Positions 58,097-64,000 of a stretch of DNA of 64,000 nt are shown in pieces (the first letter of the stretch is position 1; each line of letters starts with the position of its first letter). The position numbers and the translations under genes are program-made. The DNA comes from Hyaloscypha bicolor E (lineage: Eukaryota; Ascomycota; Leotiomycetes; Helotiales; Hyaloscyphaceae): assembly GCF_002865645.1 (NCBI RefSeq), contig NW_020194558.1:2012014-2076013 (forward strand), written 5' to 3'. The notes under the pieces are model-generated. The model made no database searches and had not been told where the DNA came from. It saw only the letters and a program-made list of their open reading frames with translations.

Positions 58097-59839
58097 TCAT
58101 CGGGTATCTACAATCTCCCACAGTGCTCTCAAAACACTGATCCCCCCGCCTTGGGTTTCAACTGTCCGACCTCTTCCTCTATCATTCAAATCCATAATTC
58201 CAATTCTGGCCGAGTTCTCGTTTATGTCATCACTTCCGTCGTGGATATCTCGCTGATATCGTGGCTTATTCTTCCATTGCTGTGGCACGCCATGGTTCCG
58301 GTAGTCAACTGCTTCAGCAGGCAAGTCGACATCAACGTCTGGCACTGCGCTCGTGTGTGGTGGAGCACCCCACCACATCCCGAATCGGCCTTCTGTATCA
58401 ATGGTAGTCAGAGCTGCCTTCGCATTGTGCTTAATCCAAGGTCCATAGCGGGCACATTGCTCATCGTGCCACTTCCGTACTTCCTCAATGCTACCAGGCT
58501 CCCCGGTATCGACATCCTTCCCAACAAACACTCCATCGAGAATAAGGTGGTCTGGCAATCGAGCACAGAAGACGGTTAAATGATGGAAGAAAATGCCTTT
58601 GAAGGTCTGTGAATCTTGGGAGCAGTAGCCTGGAGCATCGCATGCCTCCTCAAGAATACCAGAACGGCCGAGCCCATGCCATTTACCCAACTTTCTCCCT
58701 GGCCAGTCCGGTTCATCGAGTTTGTCGAACGAGTTTCCACGCTTCAGATCCCAACCAGTGGCGGCAATCACATCCGAGACTAGCTTATGGCCGTCTTCTA
58801 GATACGATCGCACCCCTGTGGCTTCGTAGAGTCCACGTTGGCCAGAGAGAAGGACGCCTTGATTGTACGTGTACACCATCTCGTTGCGAGCATCACAGCG
58901 AGTATTTCCTGTGCGATTTTTATCGAGTCGTTCGCGTTGCCACCCAGAAATATGATATCCATCAACGAAAAGTCCCTTTGCATCTGTCATGTTGCTGTCG
59001 AGGAGCCATCTGTATGCCTCAATGGCAGCCACAAGATATTGAGGATCACGAGCTCGGCCAGGGCGATCCACCGGATCGAAATTGGGCGAAGAGAATCCGA
59101 ACGGAGAGCTGTTGTTGTCGCCTGGGAAATATAGATACATCGATATGGAGGCCGCAATGAAGAGCTCGTTGGTAATGGCGTTCTTGTAGGGCACAAGATA
59201 TGGAGACCAGATCATGCCCCCATTGCAAAGCTCAGTATCCCAACCTTGAGATGCCATTTCCCAGAATATCCTAGACCGATGTGCAAACGCTGGAATCCAT
59301 CCCTCGCCATACCAAGACCCCGCTTTCTCTGCCTCGGCATAATGGCCCTTAGAATGAAGTTGAATAAACTTTATGCTTTCCAACCAGCCCAGCACCACCC
59401 ATAACATATCATCGTATGCTTCTTGACGCAGAGCGAAAGCATCCTGTCCGAAGTATGAGGCTGATAACTGCGAGAAGTATTTGTTGACTATGTTCTCTGC
59501 GTTTTTCTCGGAGGGAAGATTCGGAAAGGACGCCGAGATGGTAGATAGGGCAGCAGATAGATACGTGCCAATTACAGCAGATGTCCAATCGATTGATGTT
59601 GGCCAAATCCCCTGCCAGATTGCAAAATAATCTCCTTGCAGAACGTCCAGCGCATCTAGCAGTGCGGGGAGGGTAGCAGAATCGGGTTTGCTTGGCAGAG
59701 GATTCTGCTCGCTGTCGAAGAGCGGTTTCTGAGTTCCCCCTCGCTCAAGAACATGCCCAGAAGTGCCAATGGCAAAGAGTACTCCGCATATCCAAAGCAG
59801 GAGGAAGCCAATCCGAGGATGTCGAGTCGTGGCAAACAT
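58097..59839 (-). CDS. Glycoside hydrolase family 76 (endo-alpha-1,6-mannanase-like)
   Basis: A secreted or cell-wall enzyme of the GH76 group, which cleaves alpha-1,6-mannan backbones and in fungal Dcw1/Dfg5 relatives helps to attach GPI proteins to the wall. A single exon of 580 codons. Signal peptide: GFLLLWICGVLFAIGTSG. The family's adjacent catalytic aspartates are at residues 143-144 (EAYDDMLWVVLGWLE). GWDTELCNGGMIWSPY, YKNAITNELFI and MVYTYNQGVLLSGQRGLYEA are further GH76 segments. No clear GPI-anchor signal ends the protein, unlike Dcw1, so it is probably soluble. The gene is intronless, unlike most genes here. Confidence 0.92.
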   Translation of the reverse strand: MFATTRHPRIGFLLLWICGVLFAIGTSGHVLERGGTQKPLFDSEQNPLPSKPDSATLPALLDALDVLQGDYFAIWQGIWPTSIDWTSAVIGTYLSAALSTISASFPNLPSEKNAENIVNKYFSQLSASYFGQDAFALRQEAYDDMLWVVLGWLESIKFIQLHSKGHYAEAEKAGSWYGEGWIPAFAHRSRIFWEMASQGWDTELCNGGMIWSPYLVPYKNAITNELFIAASISMYLYFPGDNNSSPFGFSSPNFDPVDRPGRARDPQYLVAAIEAYRWLLDSNMTDAKGLFVDGYHISGWQRERLDKNRTGNTRCDARNEMVYTYNQGVLLSGQRGLYEATGVRSYLEDGHKLVSDVIAATGWDLKRGNSFDKLDEPDWPGRKLGKWHGLGRSGILEEACDAPGYCSQDSQTFKGIFFHHLTVFCARLPDHLILDGVFVGKDVDTGEPGSIEEVRKWHDEQCARYGPWIKHNAKAALTTIDTEGRFGMWWGAPPHTSAVPDVDVDLPAEAVDYRNHGVPQQWKNKPRYQRDIHDGSDDINENSARIGIMDLNDRGRGRTVETQGGGISVLRALWEIVDTR

Positions 59840-60202
59840 CTTGGAGGTGGACCCAAAAGAAAGGAAACGAACACGCGCCGATCAAGGAGGAAAACGTGAA
59901 GACATCTATATTCTTGCCATAAAGAATAGCGTGCAGAAGTGTCACCAGATCATAACGTTCAGGGACGGTTGAGGATGAAGAGGGCGGAGATGTTGTCCGC
60001 GTGGTTGACGTTTGTGACCCTTGGCATCTAGTTAGGGTTTAGTGGCTAAGTGATGGGCGGGACGGGGTGGTCTTGTGGCCAGCAACGGCTTTACAGTGTT
60101 CTAGATAGAACGCCCTTGGATTCGTTCCTTTACCGAATCGCTTAACAGAAACGTGTTAGCACACCAACACAGCTCGGAACTGTGAAAAGGGCTCAAAAAT
60201 GC
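59840..60202. other. Spacer between GH76 and tRNA genes
   Basis: No gene seen; probable GH76 promoter next to the coding start. Confidence 0.55.
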
Positions 60203-60211
60203 AAAAAAAAA
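60203..60211 (-). terminator. RNA polymerase III terminator of tRNA-Leu
   Basis: A run of nine T on the minus strand begins four bases after the tRNA discriminator base, the normal Pol III stop signal. Its presence argues that the tRNA gene is, or recently was, transcribed by Pol III. Confidence 0.85.
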
Positions 60212-60233
60212 TGCTGATGACGATGGGATTCGA

Positions 60234-60281
60234 CTAAAGTTTGTTAGAAAACAACTTTGAATTCAAATCAATTAAACTCAC
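60234..60281 (-). other. Spliceosomal-type intron inside the tRNA T loop
   Basis: 48 nt: donor GTGAGT, branch site TTCTAAC ending 13 nt before the acceptor-end AG, acceptor TTTAG. This is indistinguishable from the 46-57 nt introns of protein genes in this window. It separates T54 from T55 of the tRNA; removing it restores the TTCGAAT loop and the B box. Confidence 0.83.
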
Positions 60282-60304
60282 ACCCATGCTCTTTCGAACC
60301 AGTA

Positions 60305-60322
60305 TATTAGATTTCAGTTGTG
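60305..60322 (-). other. Canonical tRNA intron after position 37
   Basis: 18 nt inserted one base 3' of the anticodon. It contains CTGAA able to pair with TTCAG of the anticodon loop, the pairing expected in substrates of the tRNA-splicing endonuclease. Confidence 0.82.
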
Positions 60323-60334
60323 CCTGAAACTGGC

Positions 60335-60397
60335 CTGCAGAAAAGAGAGTTGTGAGTAATTATTTTCAAAGTTGGTGGCTTTCCTGGTTGCACATAC
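60335..60397 (-). other. Spliceosomal-type intron after the tRNA D stem
   Basis: 63 nt: donor GTATGT, a candidate branch site TTACTCAC, a pyrimidine tract and acceptor CTGCAG. It lies between tRNA positions 25 and 26. Removing it places G26 directly after the D stem. Confidence 0.8.
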
Positions 60398-60450
60398 GCC
60401 ATAACCGCTCGGCCACGTCACCTTTTTTAGCAATTGTCAAAAAAATGCCT

Positions 60451-60460
60451 TATTTTAATA
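60451..60460 (-). promoter_or_regulatory. TATA-like element upstream of tRNA-Leu
   Basis: TATTAAAATA on the minus strand, 29-38 bp before the tRNA 5' end, the distance at which TFIIIB is positioned in fungi that use upstream TATA elements. AT-rich surroundings make chance occurrence possible. Confidence 0.45.
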
Positions 60461-60707
60461 CATATCACTATTTCAAAATCTTCGCTCAAATAGGCTTAGT
60501 GTCCGCGTGAAAATGGGTCATAGGGAAGCTGATTGGCTATTGAGATGGTTTACCTTATGCTCAGCTGGGCTAGGAACTTCAAATTCTGAACATTTGTTAA
60601 ATTCTAATAAACACCAAGTATCGTATTCTAGTAACGGTCCAGTTAAGATTTCCTGCATATTTCTTGCATTAAGCCAGACCCCTGAGCGAATTAACGGATT
60701 GGCCCTT

Positions 60708-60765
60708 CTCTTTGTCTACCTTCCCTTTGTCTACCTGCTCTTTGTCTACCTTCTTTGTTCACCTT
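60708..60765 (+). repeat. 15-bp tandem repeat (CTCTTTGTCTACCTT type), about four units
   Basis: Units at 60708, 60723, 60738 and a shortened one at 60753 differ at one or two positions. Confidence 0.85.
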
Positions 60766-61117
60766 AGGTTTGTTTCTTTTTGCGACTCGAAATCTCAAAC
60801 AGAATCTACTCGAGTTCCTCAATGCTCGCTTTTTCTATTCACAATTACTAAAGTTCTCAATTCACATCTAAACAACGCCTTCCATAATCCCTTTCCCCGT
60901 GGTTGGAAGATGATTTACAAGAACACTTGGCATTAAACATAAGATGTACAATGTCCGTCCTCTAGACTCGGTCAAGATTTGTCCGGCTCCCACCGTTTTC
61001 TATTTTCTACATTATTCCTCAATTTTCTGGGTTATTGAACAAAACCCTCTGGATGACTCGGCCCATCTCCCCTTAGTGACATTACCCAGGTGCTTTGGCC
61101 CTTTTGCAAACCACTCT

Positions 61118-62200
61118 TTAAAGTCCTGCACGAACCTCATCCCTCTCCTCCTTTGTTATCTGTGATACCAGCAATGCCGTTAAGCCCAGTATATGTTTCC
61201 GGACCTCGGACCTTTCCCACTTCGTAGCAGCCGTCAACATAATAGTTACCAGCTCTCCACTGTCTCCAGTAGCATCAATTTGAATATTTATTAGCTTCAG
61301 GAGACCATATTCCTTTGCCGGATATGGACTGTGGATTTCGGGTTCAGTTGGATCCGAAAAAGCATATATAATTCGCTCCTTCTGGATTCCATCTGAGTAG
61401 AATATGTCACCATTGACAATAAGTTCGCCGCCAAAGGAGAGCGGAAACCGGGAGAGTTCCGTGAACCACATCGCAGAAATCGAAATGAAGTTTTCGCGTT
61501 ACATGGCGAAGACATTCTCCTTCTTCCGCGGTTTTTTGGAAGAGCTTTAAATATCTTGTCAATATACACCGTTGATCTGCACGTTCTCCACGTTCTCCTG
61601 GTTGTATCATCGCAAAGTCGTACATTGCAGAGGCACACGCGTTCCAATCCTCTCGGACCAGCACTGAAATGCTCTTTAGATGCTTCTATGACCCGATAAC
61701 CTTGAAGGCTGGGTTTAGCCCTTTTACGCTTACTTGGTCCCGTGGCAATCAAAGAAGCCAATCTCGAATTGGATTAAGTTGATGCTGTGACAAATTTGGC
61801 TACTTGTATATAGATGGTCTCGGCCGGACCAGGGGCGAAGTGTGAGTCTAGATAGAGAGTATTTTTTCCCCACAGGAGGTCCTTGCAATCCTCGTAAAAC
61901 ATCTTGCAGGTTCGTAGAATGAATAGAGAGACGACTTCGTGCTTATCCAACTCCTCAGTGAAGATTTTGTGGCATCATGATCGGTCCAAAGGCTAGTGAA
62001 AGTTGACGAGGCGAGGGTTATAAGGCATGAGGGAGAGGTAAAGACATAATGGAATATTATCAAACGAAGTTCCTTCGGGAGGTCGAAGTTGCTGGTCACG
62101 GTGATATGTGAAGCTGAAAACGTGTGTCGAATTGGACATTGAAGATGAAAGTATAAAAACTGTGTGATATACCCTGAACCTGAGTGTGTCAATTGTGTGG
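61118..62200 (-). pseudogene. Frameshifted F-box-like (LPKELRLIIFHYVF) gene relic
   Basis: A second relic of the fungal F-box-like family. The first frame gives FDLPKELRLIIFHYVFTSP and TDHDATK. A one-base shift at about 61964-61968 is needed to continue into IFTEELDKHEVVSLFILRTC and KMFYEDCKDLLWGKNTLYL, the family's second block. That frame meets TAA at 61774, then continues open with KRAKPSLQGYRVIEASKEHF. A final frame change leads to FGGELIVNGDIFYSDGIQKE and a helical C-terminus ending EERDEVRAGL. Introns could explain one of these changes, but the shift in the A-run has no splice signals, so I favour a pseudogene. Confidence 0.65.
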
Positions 62201-62767
62201 TGTTTCGGCTTCCAATCGGTCCCATGACCGGGAGCTGCATGTCCCTCAGTGCAACTTGATTGGGACCCGGGTCAAATTTGGCCCTCATATTGGATGTAAT
62301 GGGGGTACAAAATCTCTAAGATAATCCAGATGGCATAAGCTGCCCCGACAAAACACAGCAACTTGTGGTATGATTGAATAGCATTGAGGGGGAGAATGAG
62401 CATTGAGCCGCCTTGAAGCTCAAACTTCCATACAGTCTTCCACAAGACGAAGAGCTAGGGAATAGCCATCTCCAATAGCATCGCGAGTAGAACAAATGAT
62501 CATGCACGCACCTCAGATCTGCAGTTTATACGTATCAGTGATACCTTAGTGAAGGGGCACGCTTGGTGAAATCGAGTGTCATTTTGATATTGAGGCTCTA
62601 CAAAATTATTAGTACGAGATCCAAGTATCTTCGGGCAGTGTACGCACTATTGATGCCAAATCCCACACGCCGACATGTCTCTATAATGGACACATCGGCC
62701 AAATCAACCACAGCGCTTTTTGTCCAGCCGTGCGTCATGGAAAAATCGCCCCCACACCCAATGCCTT
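62201..62767. other. Intergenic spacer
   Basis: No gene seen between the F-box-like relic and the 3' end of the Y14 gene. Confidence 0.5.
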
Positions 62768-63306
62768 TCAGTCACCGCCTTCGCCTCTAGCAATAGGACT
62801 ACGGCTCCGGCTTCTTGCTCTTCCTTTCGCAGGTGGACGTCCTCCCTTCCCCTTTGGCGGCGGTCTGACGAATGCGAAGTCTACCTCAATAGTCTGATCC
62901 AACAACTTGGTATTATGCGCCCCATCAATCGCAGCTCGAGCCTCGTCCAATGTTGGGTATTCAATGAGTGCATAGCCCTAGGAAGTATGATTGATTAGCT
63001 TTCGCCCGTCCCAGATTCGAGGCGTGACAGTAGATGCTGCAGCCCTATGCAACGTACCTTGACATAACCCGTCCTGCGATCCAGATTCAAATGCAGATTC
63101 TTGATCTCTCCGAAGTCCGCAAACTTGTCATTCAAATCCTCTTCGCTGGCCTCCTCGTGAACGTTCGTGACGATGATGATCCAGCCTTCGATAGAGCGGA
63201 CGGCGGTCGCATTGGAGTGGGTGGTCATAGAGAGGTTCTTCGTGTCTTGTTTGTAGTCGGCTTCGGGAGAGAGGGGAGGGTCGACCTCCATTTCGGTGTC
63301 TGCCAT
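62768..63306 (-). CDS. Exon junction complex RNA-binding protein Y14 (RBM8A orthologue)
   Basis: Core exon-junction-complex subunit that pairs with Mago and is deposited on spliced mRNA with eIF4A3. Exons 63306-63058 and 62977-62768 (minus), with an 80-nt intron that joins RTGYVK to [18 protein letters not shown], give 152 residues, close to the usual size. The single RRM begins [20 protein letters not shown] and has the RNP1-like KGYALIEY, in which aromatic contacts are partly replaced, as is typical of Y14 since its RRM binds Mago rather than [21 protein letters not shown] is the signature. The C-terminus is Arg/Ser-rich ([18 protein letters not shown]). Its presence shows that the organism keeps an exon junction complex. 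Confidence 0.95.
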
Positions 63307-64000
63307 GATGACGGGTTTGATTGAAGGGTGAGGACGATGGTGGTGTTGGTGGTGGAAGGCGCGACGTTGGACTCCCTGTCACTTGATCTTTCTCACGGCT
63401 TTCTTTTCGCGAGGTCCGTCCCAAGGCTCTCGACCTCAACCTCACCACATCAGCCTTGTCACCTAAATTGATAGCAAGTTTCGATCAGGAGATGCTATCA
63501 TGTTATCATTTGGATTGATACATGTGAAATCTTCTACTCTTTCTCTTATTCTCTGATCAGCAAGTGCCTGAGAGTTTATCTGCTTCAATCATGGATTTTG
63601 CGATGCAAGTTTCCGTTGTATGTGCTTATTTTGGTCCGACTATCGACTTCTTTAAGTCACGTTATCGACGTATTGTTGTTACTGCTTTTGATTTCTTATT
63701 GTTGAGGACAGATCCGCCATGGGATAGGGTGGGACGTCAAACGATGGACTTTATCCAGGAGTATTCTGTGAGTTGCACTGTTGAGCTTCAGTGTCTTTGA
63801 CACCTACAAGGAGCCAATTATTGAAATTGGCGGCATCAATGGCATTAAGTCAGTCATTTTTTTTGGCCCACTATTTCGTTTCTAACTATTTTGTCGACTC
63901 ACTCTGAATCAGATTTATGTCCCTCAAAACCTCCAAAGAAATTCATATTCAAATGTTCAATAATGGTCCATCCTTTATTTTTCTTGGTCATTCTTCCGTC
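63307..64000. other. Right edge, no gene confidently seen
   Basis: Contains the Y14 promoter. A plus-strand ORF at 63564-63800 (MPESLSASIMDFAMQVSVVC) has no recognisable domain and might be the start of a gene running off the window. Confidence 0.4.

Larger units (their letters stand above)
60215..60422 (-). tRNA. tRNA-Leu(CAG) interrupted by three introns, two of spliceosomal type
   Basis: A class II leucine tRNA reading CUG codons. With minus-strand bases numbered by plus coordinates: acceptor stem 60422-60416 pairs with 60222-60216 (seven pairs, one G-U), discriminator A at 60215; D stem 60413-60411 with 60400-60398 and loop GAGCGGTTAT; position 26 is G at 60334; anticodon stem 60333-60329 with 60303-60299 (CCAGT/ACTGG) and anticodon CAG at 60326-60324; variable arm 60298-60288, a three-pair stem on a GAAA tetraloop; T stem 60287-60283 with 60227-60223 (ATGGG/CCCAT); T loop TTCGAAT from 60282 plus 60233-60228. 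This closes only if introns 60397-60335, 60322-60305 and 60281-60234 are removed. The A box (TGGCCGAGCGG) is intact; the B box is split by the T-loop intron. A TATTAAAATA element lies about 30 bp upstream. Perfect stems argue against a pseudogene. Unusual enough to need RNA proof. Confidence 0.85.
60423..61117. other. Intergenic with short tandem repeat
   Basis: No gene seen. The first 40 bp are the tRNA 5' flank with a TATA-like element at 60451-60460 (minus strand TATTAAAATA). A 15-bp tandem repeat lies at 60708-60765. Confidence 0.55.

Noticed and set aside
60215..60422. Reading the split tRNA as a pseudogene
   Set aside because: All stems, including the compensated acceptor G-U pair, variable-arm tetraloop, T loop, discriminator and terminator, are intact once introns are removed, which is unlikely for a decayed gene. 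Expression still needs proof.
1..64000. CRISPR arrays, rRNA genes, viral or toxin genes
   Set aside because: Looked for regular spaced repeats, 5S rRNA sequence, capsid- or polymerase-like ORFs and toxin domains by eye; found none.

Overview
The window is nuclear DNA of a filamentous ascomycete (Pezizomycotina). The evidence is the many 46-139 nt GT-AG introns with CTRAY-like branch sites, three Zn2Cys6 transcription factors, and orthologues of conserved fungal genes (importin-11/Kap120, EDEM/Mnl1, kinesin-8, Cgi121, MsrA, Y14). A lineage-expanded BTB/POZ family suggests Leotiomycetes, but that is an inference from general resemblance. I built exon models by hand; exon lengths sum to multiples of three in every protein-coding model.

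Layout. 1-9.3 kb: Zn2Cys6 regulator (+), MDR-type oxidoreductase (-) and a divergent Kap120 importin (+). 9.3-15 kb: a long non-coding stretch, a ferric reductase (+), a truncated BTB gene (-) and a possible small zinc-finger ORF. 15.9-28.5 kb: EDEM mannosidase (+), Zn2Cys6 regulator (-), membrane-anchored PAK-like kinase (+), GHITM-like mitochondrial protein (+), MsrA (-). 28.5-32 kb: gene-poor, with a 27-bp minisatellite and a disrupted F-box-like gene. 32-44.3 kb: kinesin-8 (-), Zn2Cys6 regulator (-), KEOPS subunit Cgi121 (+). 45-57.4 kb: tandem BTB/POZ cluster, all on the minus strand, with four intact copies and two relics, interrupted by a secreted FAD amine oxidase and by a patch of MITE-like inverted-repeat elements; one MITE abuts the broken end of a BTB relic. 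58-64 kb: GH76 mannanase (-), a tRNA gene (-), an F-box-like relic (-) and exon-junction protein Y14 (-).

The most striking item is the minus-strand tRNA-Leu(CAG) gene at 60215-60422. Its cloverleaf closes only after removal of three introns: one canonical anticodon-loop intron, and two that look exactly like spliceosomal GT-AG introns. One of these has a GTATGT donor and lies just after the D stem. The other is 48 nt, has a GTGAGT donor, CTAAC branch site and TTAG acceptor, and lies inside the T loop, where it splits the Pol III B box. After removal every stem pairs. This would be a tRNA needing both the spliceosome and the tRNA-splicing endonuclease.

The other genes are mostly housekeeping genes without an obvious shared pathway. 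I see no secondary-metabolite cluster, no autonomous transposon, and no CRISPR, rRNA or viral sequence.
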